Below the pieces are notes generated by a model. The model worked only from the letters and a program-made list of their open reading frames with translations, was not told the origin of the DNA and did no database searches. A DNA stretch of 44,840 nucleotides from Embleya sp040605455 (GTDB lineage: Bacteria; Actinomycetota; Actinomycetes; Streptomycetales; Streptomycetaceae): NCBI RefSeq assembly GCF_040605455.1, contig NZ_JBEXCV010000064.1, positions 1 to 44,840 on the forward strand. Direction: 5' to 3'. Made by a program: the position numbers and the translations under genes. Of the stretch, positions 33,496-40,856 are shown piece by piece; the first letter of the stretch is position 1, and every line of letters starts with the position of its first letter.

Positions 33496-34011
33496 ATGGC
33501 GTCAACCGTGCTCGCATCGCTGACCGTGCCCTGGATCCCCACCACGCACCGGATGGAGGTGCTGCGCTGTGCCGACCTGCCCGAGGGCTACACCGTCACC
33601 ACCGCCTTCGTTCTCGCGCTGGACGGCCTCGGGCGCACCCTGCTGACCCGGGTGGACCGGCCGGGACGCGGCTGGGAGGTGCCGGGCGGACACCTGGACC
33701 CCGGGGAGACGCCGGCCCGGGCGGCGGCGCGTGAGCTCGCGGAGGAGGCGGGGCTGCGGGTGGCCGCCGAGCGGCTCACTCTCTTCGGCGGCCAGCGGAT
33801 CACCCTCCTGGCCACGCCGCCGGCCGACTACCGCTATCCGACTCGGGCGTTCCAGGCCTTCTACACGGTGCGGCTGCCGGATCCGGGCGCGCCGACCCGG
33901 CCCGACCCCGCGTCCGAGTGTGACGCGGCCGAGTGGGTCGAGCCGGCCGAGGTGGCCGCGCGCTGCGCCGGCGCGGCCTGGCTGGCGCTGCACGCCACGC
34001 TGCTCGGCTGA
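33496..34011 (+). CDS. NUDIX hydrolase
   Basis: A 171-residue protein with a complete Nudix box at residues 65-87: Gly65, five residues, Glu71, seven residues, Arg79-Glu80-Leu81, then Glu83-Glu84 and Gly86-Leu87. The glutamates bind magnesium to cleave a nucleoside diphosphate linked to another group. The exact substrate (oxidised nucleotide, sugar nucleotide or cap-like compound) is unknown. The start has GGGAGGATGGCGGG upstream. It is divergent from the small basic protein gene and followed by exonuclease III in the same direction after 97 bp. Confidence 0.93.
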   Translation: MASTVLASLTVPWIPTTHRMEVLRCADLPEGYTVTTAFVLALDGLGRTLLTRVDRPGRGWEVPGGHLDPGETPARAAARELAEEAGLRVAAERLTLFGGQRITLLATPPADYRYPTRAFQAFYTVRLPDPGAPTRPDPASECDAAEWVEPAEVAARCAGAAWLALHATLLG

Positions 34012-34108
34012 GGTCCCGGGCCGGCGTCGCCGTACGGGCCGAGCGGCCGATCCCGTGCCACCTCACCCCCCTGCCTCGCACCGCCGCGAAACGGGCTAAT
34101 CTGCACCG

Positions 34109-34906
34109 ATGATCACCGTCTCCACTGCCAACGTCAACGGCCTGCGCGCCGCCGCCGGCAAGGGCTTCACCGCATGGCTGAACGCGACCGAGGCCGACGT
34201 GGTGTGCCTGCAAGAGGTGCGGGCCACGCCCGAGCAACTCACCGACGAGGTGCGCCACCCCAAGGGGTGGCACGCCTACTACGCCCCGGCGGCGGCCAAG
34301 GGCCGGGCCGGTGTGGCCGTGTACAGCAGGGTCGAGCCGACCGCGGTGCGGATCGGGTTCGGGTCGGCCGAGTTCGACGCGGCAGGGCGGTGGATCGAGG
34401 TGGACCTGCCCAAGGTGACCGTGGCCAGCCTGTATCTGCCCACAGGGGAGGCGGAGACGCCCAAGCAGGAGGAGAAGAACCGCTTCATGGCCGACCTGGT
34501 CGCCCATCTGAAGGTGATGCGGGCGACGGCGGCGATCGGCGGGCGCGAGTCGTTGGTGTGTGGGGACTGGAACATCGCGCATACCGAGCACGACATCAAG
34601 AACTGGAAGGGCAACGTCAAGAAGTCCGGCTTCCTGCCGGAGGAGCGGGCCTGGCTCGACGCGTTGTTCGGCGCGGCCGACTGGCATGACGTGGTCCGCC
34701 GGATCCACCCCGACGGCCCTGGGCCGTACTCGTGGTGGTCCTACCGAGGCAAGGCGTTCGACACCGACGCGGGCTGGCGGATCGACTACCACGTGGCGAC
34801 GCCCGCACTGGCGAACGCGGCCGTCACCGCCGCGGTCGAACGCGCCGACACGTACGCGGAGCGCTGGTCCGACCACGCGCCGGTAACCGTGGCCTACGAC
34901 ATCTGA
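34109..34906 (+). CDS. xth: Exodeoxyribonuclease III / AP endonuclease
   Basis: A 265-residue member of the ExoIII (Xth) branch of the endonuclease-exonuclease-phosphatase family. Catalytic blocks are in order: ANVNGLRA (Asn), LQEVRA (Glu for metal), SLYLPTGE (Tyr), GDWNIAHTEHDIKNWKGN (Asp and Asn), WRIDYHVAT (Asp) and SDHAPV (the general Asp-His pair). The enzyme cuts DNA 5' of abasic sites and has 3' exonuclease and 3'-phosphatase activity in base-excision repair. It follows a NUDIX gene, which could make a small nucleotide/DNA hygiene pair, though no overlap shows coupling. Length is normal for the family. Confidence 0.93.
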   Translation: MITVSTANVNGLRAAAGKGFTAWLNATEADVVCLQEVRATPEQLTDEVRHPKGWHAYYAPAAAKGRAGVAVYSRVEPTAVRIGFGSAEFDAAGRWIEVDLPKVTVASLYLPTGEAETPKQEEKNRFMADLVAHLKVMRATAAIGGRESLVCGDWNIAHTEHDIKNWKGNVKKSGFLPEERAWLDALFGAADWHDVVRRIHPDGPGPYSWWSYRGKAFDTDAGWRIDYHVATPALANAAVTAAVERADTYAERWSDHAPVTVAYDI

Positions 34907-35049
34907 GCCGCCCGCGACGGCCGAGCCCGCGGCGAGCCCACCCCGGATCGCCCGCGAGACCGGTTCGGCCAGTGGGCCCGATCAGCGATCCCGCTCCCGC
35001 GATCGGAGGGCGCGCTGTTCGGGGTCGTCGCGGTCACCCGCTCACCCGC

Positions 35050-36009
35050 TTACCCGGACAGCCGGGCGGCGGGGACCGTGGTCGTGGGGTCGCCGGACCG
35101 GTCCCCTGCCATGTCGAGTGCCGAGGTGGGGTGGCTCCAGCGGGACTTCCGCCGGCAGCGCTCGCAGCACCAGTGCGTGGTCGGCATCGCCATCAGCTCG
35201 GCCATGCGCTCGCGTGTCTCGTGGTCGGCCGGTGTGTACACCACCATCCGGGTCTCCGGCACGCTCAGCCCCAGCCGGGTGCCCGCGAAGTCCATCCGGC
35301 CCAGCTGGTTGTGCACGATCCGCTTGATGTGCCGGTTGCCCGAGCCGACCTCGCGGCGCGCCCACAGTCGGGCGAACTCCGGGCTGCAACTCGCCAGGCG
35401 TTGTACGAACGACTCCCACTCCGGTTCGCCCACGTGCCGGGCGAACGACGCCTGCAACTCGGCGACCATGCGCGGCTCCTCGAAGTCCCGGTCGAGGAAC
35501 GGGTTGCACTCGTCGGGCGACATGAACGTGGCCCAGAGCACGTTGCGTTCGTTGACCGGTTGCTCGACCAGGCCTGGAAACACCTTGTGATACGCCTCGT
35601 TCCAGGCCAGCACGTCGTAGCGGGCGTTGTACACGGCGGTCGGATTGGGGACCAGGCCGTCGAGGATCTCCCGGATCTCCACCGGCAACGTCGCCCCCGA
35701 CTGCGCCTCGATCTCCCAGGGCACCTGCGCGAGTCGGTACAGGTGGGTGCGCTCGGCCGGGTCGAGCCCGAGGGTGCGGGCCACCGCGTCCAGCACCTGC
35801 ACGCTCGCGTTGATCGGGCGACCCTGCTCCAGCCACGTGTACCAGGTCACCCCCACGCCGGCGAGCATCGCGACCTCCTCGCGGCGCAAGCCGGGCGTGC
35901 GTCGGCGCAGGCCCGGCGGCAGGCCGACATCCTCCGGGGTCCGGCGTTCGCGCCTGCTGCGCAGGAACGCGCCCAGTTCGGTGCGTCGGCTCGCGGTGTT
36001 GGTGCTCAT
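35050..36009 (-). CDS. XRE-family regulator with MmyB-like domain and Cys-containing tail
   Basis: A 319-residue protein. The helix-turn-helix is at residues 10-92 (LGAFLRSRRERRTPEDVGLP, RREEVAMLAGVGVTWYTWLE) followed by the MLTR ligand domain (LDPAERTHLYRLA, YDVLAWNEAYHKVFPGL, ERNVLWATFMSPDECNPFLD, ETRMVVYTPAD). It is a paralogue of the regulator at 12559. The last 40 residues form an extra tail with THWCCERCRRKSRW (Cys281, Cys282, Cys285) that the paralogue lacks. A GAGG site lies nine bases before ATG 36009. It is divergent from a DHA2 exporter 101 bp away, which it probably controls in response to a small hydrophobic ligand. Confidence 0.9.
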   Translation of the reverse strand: MSTNTASRRTELGAFLRSRRERRTPEDVGLPPGLRRRTPGLRREEVAMLAGVGVTWYTWLEQGRPINASVQVLDAVARTLGLDPAERTHLYRLAQVPWEIEAQSGATLPVEIREILDGLVPNPTAVYNARYDVLAWNEAYHKVFPGLVEQPVNERNVLWATFMSPDECNPFLDRDFEEPRMVAELQASFARHVGEPEWESFVQRLASCSPEFARLWARREVGSGNRHIKRIVHNQLGRMDFAGTRLGLSVPETRMVVYTPADHETRERMAELMAMPTTHWCCERCRRKSRWSHPTSALDMAGDRSGDPTTTVPAARLSG

Positions 36010-36110
36010 GCGGCCATCCTCGTACCTGCTGCGATTGGCTGCCAGGTGCTTTCGGTACCAGGATCGACAGGCTCTCGGCAACAGGACCCGCCCGCCCGCA
36101 CGCTCCTGGC

Positions 36111-37487
36111 ATGACCACCACGACCGCGGCGCCGGACACGGCGCGACGCGCCCATCCGCTGCTGCTGACCGCACTGCTCACCGCCCAGTTCATGGCGTTG
36201 CTGGACACCTCCGTCGTCAACGTCGCCGGCCCCACGATCCGTACCGACCTGGACACCAGCGGTGCGGGACTGCAACTGGTCATCTCCGGCTACACCGTCG
36301 TCTACGCGATGCTGATCGTCACCGGCTCGCGGCTCGGCGGCCGGCACGGCTTCCGTCGGGTGTTCGGCGCCGGCCTCATCGTCTTCACCGTTGCGTCGCT
36401 GCTGTGCGGCCTGGCCTGGGACGACACCTCACTGATCGCGGCCCGCGCGGTCCAGGGCGGCGGCGCCGCGCTGATGGTGCCCCAGGTGCTCAACCTGATC
36501 CAGGCCACCTACGCCGGCGCCGACCGGGCCCGAGCGATGGGTCGGTATGCGGCGACCATCTCGGGCGGCATGGTCGCCGGCCAGGTGTTGGGCGGACTCC
36601 TGGTCAGCGCCGACCTGTTCGGACTGTCCTGGCGGCCGGTGTTCCTGATCAACATCCCGGTCGGGATAGTGCTGTACGTGCTCGCCCGCCGGGTGTTGCC
36701 GGCCGGTGGGACCCCTGCGGCACGCGGCCTGGACGTCCCGGGCCTGGCGTTGCTCGCTCCCGCGTTGCTCGCTCTGGTCGTCCCGCTGGTGATGGGACAC
36801 GAGTTGGACTGGCCGACCTGGGGTTGGTTCAGCCTGGGCGCCTGCGCGGTGCTGTTCGCGCTCTTCGCGATCGTCGAACGACGTGTGTCGGCGCCGCTGA
36901 TTCCGATTGCGCTGCTGCGGGTGCCGGGCGTGGTGGCGGGTGCGGTCACCCTGTTGTTGGTGATGACGGCGTTCGGTGGGCTGATGTTCGCCACCGCGCT
37001 GTACGTGCAGAGCGGTCTGGGCTACAGCGCGTTGGAGGCGGGGCTGACCTTCATCCCGTCCTCGGTCGTGTTCGCGACGGTGTCGTTGCGGTGGCAGCGG
37101 TTGCCCGCGGCCTGGCATCGGCGGTTGCCGACGATCGGGATGCCGATCGGTGCGCTCGGGTTCGCGGCCACCGGGTGGGCGTTCGGCACCGGGCAGCCGC
37201 TGGTGGTGATGCTTGCCACGATGATCGTGAGCAGCTTCGGCCTGGGCGTCGCGTACAGCCCGGTGATGATGCTCGCGCTGCGCCGGGTTCCGCTGCCGCG
37301 GGCGTCGGACGCGTCCGGACTGATGGTGACGATGATCCAGCTCGGGCAGGTGCTCGGGGTGGCCGCCTTCGGCACGCTCTACCTGTCGGTGGGTACCGAC
37401 TTCCACCACGCGGGCGAACTGACGGCGTGGGCCATCGCTGCGACGGCGCTGGTCACCACGGTGCCGGCGGCCCGGTTGGGGCGGTGA
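36111..37487 (+). CDS. MFS exporter, DHA2 (EmrB/QacA) family
   Basis: A 458-residue membrane protein with about 14 hydrophobic segments. The DHA2 family signature ALLDTSVVNVAGP lies in the first one. Motif A is GGRHGFRRVFGAGL, and the antiporter motif C region is SGGMVAGQVLGGLL. Such proteins export drugs, dyes or endogenous metabolites using the proton gradient. The neighbouring divergent MmyB-like regulator makes induction by a substrate likely. No adaptor protein is present, as usual for Gram-positive members. The C-terminus is normal and the gene ends 53 bp from the broken HxlR regulator, which is convergent. Confidence 0.92.
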   Translation: MTTTTAAPDTARRAHPLLLTALLTAQFMALLDTSVVNVAGPTIRTDLDTSGAGLQLVISGYTVVYAMLIVTGSRLGGRHGFRRVFGAGLIVFTVASLLCGLAWDDTSLIAARAVQGGGAALMVPQVLNLIQATYAGADRARAMGRYAATISGGMVAGQVLGGLLVSADLFGLSWRPVFLINIPVGIVLYVLARRVLPAGGTPAARGLDVPGLALLAPALLALVVPLVMGHELDWPTWGWFSLGACAVLFALFAIVERRVSAPLIPIALLRVPGVVAGAVTLLLVMTAFGGLMFATALYVQSGLGYSALEAGLTFIPSSVVFATVSLRWQRLPAAWHRRLPTIGMPIGALGFAATGWAFGTGQPLVVMLATMIVSSFGLGVAYSPVMMLALRRVPLPRASDASGLMVTMIQLGQVLGVAAFGTLYLSVGTDFHHAGELTAWAIAATALVTTVPAARLGR

Positions 37488-37539
37488 CCGGGAGCCGGGC
37501 CCCGAGCCGCGATCGCCGCGCCCGCGCCCGGAGTGGCGT

Positions 37540-37900
37540 TCAGGCGGTATCCGCCGCGGCGTCCGCCGCGTCCTGGGCAGCCAGGACGCGGTGGTCGTGT
37601 TCGACCGACCAGGCGCCGAGTGCGCGGAACGGGACCAGGAGGGTCTCGCCCAGGTCGGTCAGCGCGTACTCGACGCGCGGCGGAGCCTCGGCGGATGACC
37701 AGGCCGTGGTATTCCAGCCGGCGCAGCGTCTCGTTGAGCACCTTGGCGCTGATCCCGCCGATCTGCGCGGCCGGCGTGCCCGGCCGCATCGGGCCGTCGG
37801 CCAGTGCGTAGACGACCACGCTGTTCCAGCGATTGGTGAGCAGGTCGAAGCCGATGCGGGCGCGGCAGTCGGCGACGTACTCGCCCTCGTGGTCGGTCAT
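37540..37900 (-). pseudogene. HxlR-family regulator disrupted by a frameshifting deletion
   Basis: The N-terminal part is a clear HxlR winged helix: CRARIGFDLLTNRWNSVVVY, GGISAKVLNETLRRLEYHGL. After VIRR the frame goes out of register. The missing continuation is found in another frame as EAPPRVEYALTDLGETLLVP, FRALGAWSVEH and VLAAQDAAD, ending at 37540. Family alignment expects about four more codons (R-R-x-Y) between VI and AEAPPR, so about 11 bases are lost near 37690. As annotated in one frame the product would have a long nonsense C-terminus running into the exporter gene. Function is probably lost. It sits next to the DHA2 exporter it might have regulated. Confidence 0.85.
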
Positions 37901-37920
37901 GGGGCCATTGTGGTTCGGCC

Positions 37921-38060
37921 GATGGATACCGGATGGTGCGTATCGGCTTGTGGTGCGGTCGATGGTGACCGAATGGTGCGTTTCGGCCTGTCTAGCTTCG
38001 AGGGGTGGGGGTTCGAGGACCCGGCGGTACCGCGTCCACCCGCTGGGGTTCGAGGACCCG
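37921..38060. repeat. Two families of direct repeats upstream of the HxlR gene
   Basis: Bases 37921-37950 and 37961-37990 match at 25 of 30 positions with a 40-bp period (core ATGGTGCGTATCGGCTTG versus ATGGTGCGTTTCGGCCTG). Further out, GGGGTTCGAGGACCCG is repeated exactly at 38008 and 38045. The first pair lies 20-90 bp upstream of the HxlR start, where an autoregulatory operator would be expected. Confidence 0.7.
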
Positions 38061-38099
38061 TGGGCGTGCGACGACTCGGCAGGAGTGTGCCGCCGTGCC

Positions 38100-38483
38100 C
38101 TATGGGCCCTCGCTCAGATACTCGATCAAAACCGGTACGTGGCTGTGCTCCGGGTCGCGGACGGCGGTGAGCAGGGTGAGCCGGCCGCCGCCCGCCCGGG
38201 TGAGCAGTGCGGTGCGGGCCGCGTGCGCCGGCGCGGCGTCGAGTTCGTCGCGGTAGCGGGCGCGGAAGACCTCGTCGGCCGGGCCGCCGGCGTGCCAGGC
38301 CCGGCGCAGCTCGGTGGACGGGGTCAACTCCTTGGGCCATGCGTCGAGATGAGCGTCCGCCTTGGCGATCCCGCGTGGCCACAGCCGGTCGACCAGGACG
38401 CGCAGGCCGTCGTCCGGATCGGCCGGCTCGTATACCCGGCGCACGGTGATGGTGGGTCCGCCGGTCGTGTTGCGCCGAGCCAT
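38100..38483 (-). CDS. DUF488 family protein
   Basis: A 127-residue protein of the DUF488 (YeaO) group. The conserved part reads RRVYEPADPDDGLRVLVDRL, WPRGIAKADAHLDAWPKELT, PSTELRRAWHAGG and LLTAVRDPEHSHVPVLIEYL. The family has no established reaction. Its RxxDG, DRLWPRG and WxK blocks are invariant here, so it is intact. GGGAGG lies five bases before ATG 38483. It is co-directional with the NAD(P)-binding gene upstream (81 bp gap) and may share its transcript. Confidence 0.88.
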   Translation of the reverse strand: MARRNTTGGPTITVRRVYEPADPDDGLRVLVDRLWPRGIAKADAHLDAWPKELTPSTELRRAWHAGGPADEVFRARYRDELDAAPAHAARTALLTRAGGGRLTLLTAVRDPEHSHVPVLIEYLSEGP

Positions 38484-38564
38484 GGTGCCTCCCGCTCGTG
38501 TGGTGATCGGTGGCCTGTACCCGACTCGCGGCGATCTCACCGTCGGGCCGGCCCGGTACCCGAT

Positions 38565-39200
38565 TCAGTACGCGATGCCCACCGGTCGGCGGTAGGTCGC
38601 CGGGTCGTCCAGGACCGCGAGCATGCCGTGCGCGAGGTCGGCCCGGGCTATGGTGCTGCCGCGTGGGACGCTGCCGCCGATGTGGGTGCGGTAGGTGCCG
38701 GTGCCGGTGCCATTGGTGAGCTTCGGTGGCCGCATGGTGGTCCAGTCGGCGTCGCTGAGGGCCAACTCGGCCTCCATCGCCGCCAGGTCCGCGTACACCG
38801 CCTTGAGCATCGCGCGCAGGATCGGGATCAGAGCGCCGCGTACGAAGACCGAGTCCTCGCGTGGCGTCGGGCCCACCGGCGCCGCGCTGATCGTCACCAC
38901 GCGTCGTACACCCGTGTCGGCCATCGCGGCCAGGATCGCGGTGGTCGCCGCCGTTGCGATGCCGGGGCTCTTGCGGTTGCGCGGTCCGATTCCGGACAGC
39001 ACCGCGTCGCGGCCCTCGATGGCCTCGCGCAGCTCGGCCGGGTTCGTCACGTCCGCCCATACGACCTCGATGTTCGGGTGTTCGAAGGCGGGTCGGGACG
39101 GCGCCCGGACCACGGCGGTGATCTTGTGTCCGGCGGCTGCGGCGTGACGCAGTACGTGTTCACCGGTGGCACCGGTCGCTCCGAGGACGGTGAGCCTCAT
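38565..39200 (-). CDS. NAD(P)H-binding protein (NmrA-like / SDR a5 group)
   Basis: A 211-residue atypical SDR. The nucleotide-binding motif is LTVLGATGATGEHV near residues 3-16, followed by TAVVRAPSR, which favours NADPH. DVTNPAELREAIEGRDAVLS is the usual third strand region. The catalytic Tyr-x3-Lys is not obvious, as in NmrA-like sensors and flavin-reductase-like members. It could be an NADPH-dependent reductase or redox-sensing protein. It is divergent from a TetR gene, and two 18-bp palindromic operators lie 19-61 bp upstream of its start, so it is very probably repressed by that TetR protein. Confidence 0.9.
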   Translation of the reverse strand: MRLTVLGATGATGEHVLRHAAAAGHKITAVVRAPSRPAFEHPNIEVVWADVTNPAELREAIEGRDAVLSGIGPRNRKSPGIATAATTAILAAMADTGVRRVVTISAAPVGPTPREDSVFVRGALIPILRAMLKAVYADLAAMEAELALSDADWTTMRPPKLTNGTGTGTYRTHIGGSVPRGSTIARADLAHGMLAVLDDPATYRRPVGIAY

Positions 39201-39218
39201 GTTCTGCCTCCCGAGGTG

Positions 39219-39261
39219 GGTGAGTATTCACTCACCTCCATATGGTGAATACTTGCTCACC
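39219..39261. promoter_or_regulatory. Two TetR operators between divergent genes
   Basis: GGTGAGTATTCACTCACC (39219-39236) is an inverted repeat with 7-base arms. GGTGAATACTTGCTCACC (39244-39261) matches it at 14 of 18 positions. Their centres are 25 bp apart. The pair lies 19 bp from the NAD(P)H-binding gene start and 98 bp from the TetR start, ideally placed to repress both. Confidence 0.85.
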
Positions 39262-39358
39262 ACTACGTCAAGTCCGGGAGACGGACCGCCTCGAACCCCA
39301 TCGGAGGCACCCGAAACCCCCGGATCGGACCACCCACGACGAACGGACGACCGCCTCC

Positions 39359-40105
39359 ATGCCGCACTCGCCCCGCCCCGAACCCCAGCAGCGGGAGCCG
39401 CACTCGGCACCGGCCGAGGGGCCGCGACAGGTCGTGCCCACCCGGCAGCGGATCCTGGACGCCGCCGAGCACCTGATGCGCACGCTCGGCCTCGCGCGGA
39501 CCACGACCAAGGAGATCGCGCGCGCCGCCGGCTGCTCGGAGGCCGCGCTGTACAAGCACTTCACCGGCAAGGAGGAGCTGTTCGTCGCGGTCCTCCAGGA
39601 GCGACTGCCGCCGCTGGGACCGCTGCTCGCCCAACTCGCCGAAGAATCAGAGGAGTTCGAGAAGTCGGACGGGTTGGACGGGTCCGAAGATTCCGGCGGG
39701 TCCGGCGGGTCCGGCGGGTCTGCGGAGTCCGGCGCCGACGGGGTCGAGCGGCGACTGGCGGCGATCGCGAGCCGGGCCGCCGAGTTCTACGAGCAGAGCA
39801 TGCCGATCGCCTCGTCGTTGTTCGCCGAACCCGCGCTGCTGCACCGCCACCGCGAGGCGCTGCGCGGCATCGGTGCCGGCCCGCACGTCCCGCTGCGCCT
39901 GCTCGCCGCCTACCTCACGGTCGAACGCGACCGGGGCCGGATCGACCCGGACGCCGACCCGGACGCGGCCGCCGCGCTGCTGCTCGGCGCGTGTTACCAA
40001 CGGGCGTTCCTACGGCACTTCATGGGCGTCGAGGACGGCCCGACGGTGGCCGAGTTCGCCGCGAGCACGGCTCGTACCCTGATCCGAGGCATCGCACGCT
40101 CCTGA
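39359..40105 (+). CDS. TetR-family repressor with a Gly/Ser linker insertion
   Basis: A 248-residue protein. The DNA-binding domain covers residues 27-76: TRQRILDAAEHLMRTLGLAR, TTTKEIARAAGCSEAALYKH, FTGKEELFVAVL. The C-terminal ligand domain runs from about residue 130 (ERRLAAIASRAAEFYEQSMP, ACYQRAFLRHF, STARTLIRGIA). Between them lies an acidic then Gly/Ser-rich linker at about 101-129 (DGSEDSGGSGGSGGSAESG) that is uncommon in TetR proteins, where helix four passes directly into the ligand domain. The gene stands beside two palindromic operators and a divergent NAD(P)H-binding gene. The start at ATG 39359 is preferred; earlier in-frame starts lie over the operators. Confidence 0.9.
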   Translation: MPHSPRPEPQQREPHSAPAEGPRQVVPTRQRILDAAEHLMRTLGLARTTTKEIARAAGCSEAALYKHFTGKEELFVAVLQERLPPLGPLLAQLAEESEEFEKSDGLDGSEDSGGSGGSGGSAESGADGVERRLAAIASRAAEFYEQSMPIASSLFAEPALLHRHREALRGIGAGPHVPLRLLAAYLTVERDRGRIDPDADPDAAAALLLGACYQRAFLRHFMGVEDGPTVAEFAASTARTLIRGIARS

Positions 40106-40234
40106 CCGGAGGCGGGCCCGGGGCCGGTACGCAGCGGACCGCGCCCGAAGACGCGGGTGCCGTGTCGGTGTGGGCTGCGACACTTCCGGCGAGGAGTGGG
40201 TCGCCTGGTCGGGGCGACCTCCTATCGTGCGCGT

Positions 40235-40570
40235 ATGGAATTGAAACAAGAGATGATCACGATCGACTGCGCCGATCCGAGCACTCTGGCCGCCTGGTGG
40301 GCGAACGCGCTGGGGGTGGAGATCGCCGAGGACTTCGGCGAGTTCGTAATCGTCGCGGCCCAGCCCCTGGTCCTGGGTTTCCAGCGGGTGCCGGAGGATC
40401 GGGTCGGCAAGAACCGGGTGCACGTGGACTTCTCCACGCCGGACCGCCCGGCCGCGGTCAAGCGGTTGGTGGCTCTGGGTGCGACGGTGGTGGCCGAGCG
40501 CGATGCGCCGGGGCTGAACTGGACCACGATGCAGGACCCCGCGGGCAACGAGTTCTGCGTCTCGGGCTGA
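40235..40570 (+). CDS. VOC-family (glyoxalase-like) protein
   Basis: A 111-residue single VOC domain of the Glyoxalase_6 type. It reads MITIDCADPSTLAAWWANAL at the start, KNRVHVDFSTPD in the middle with a possible metal-binding histidine, and QDPAGNEFCVSG at the end with the usual glutamate. It is a paralogue of the gene at 15661, sharing KNR-H-D and GNEFC. The reaction is unknown; drug-binding or small-molecule lyase roles are typical. No good ribosome site precedes ATG 40235. The next feature downstream is a decayed SDR fragment. Confidence 0.85.
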   Translation: MELKQEMITIDCADPSTLAAWWANALGVEIAEDFGEFVIVAAQPLVLGFQRVPEDRVGKNRVHVDFSTPDRPAAVKRLVALGATVVAERDAPGLNWTTMQDPAGNEFCVSG

Positions 40571-40639
40571 ACGCGGACGGCGATGTCGGCGGCTCGGCCC
40601 AGCCGTTACGTCCAGGCGGTGGGTGCCGACGACCGACAG

Positions 40640-40845
40640 CAGCCGCAGCGCCTCCTCGGCAGGCGGACCGGGCGCCGCGGTGTGGATCACCACGCGCCGG
40701 ACGCGGTCCGCGACTTGGCGGACGTGGACGACGTACGCGCCGCCGTGGACCGCGCCGTGTACCTGTAGGGCCGGCTGGACGCCGCCTTCGACAACGGCGC
40801 GACGGGCATCCCGCCCGGCCCGATGGACCGGGTCCTTCGGGCGGC
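40640..40845 (+). pseudogene. SDR gene fragment with an in-frame stop codon
   Basis: One frame reads VRDLADVDDVRAAVDRAVYL, a TAG at 40766-40768, then GRLDAAFDNGATGIPPGPMD. Together this is the middle of a short-chain dehydrogenase: the acidic strand with its helix, then G-x-LD-x3-NNAG. In a normal gene the stop position would be a Tyr or Phe before GRLD. There is no N-terminal glycine motif and no downstream YxxxK, so only about 65 codons remain. Confidence 0.65.
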
Positions 40846-40856
40846 GGGCCGTTCGC

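Noticed and set aside
38008..38060. GGTTCGAGGACCC looks like a tRNA T-arm
   Set aside because: No acceptor, D or anticodon arms can be built around either copy, and the loop is the wrong size.
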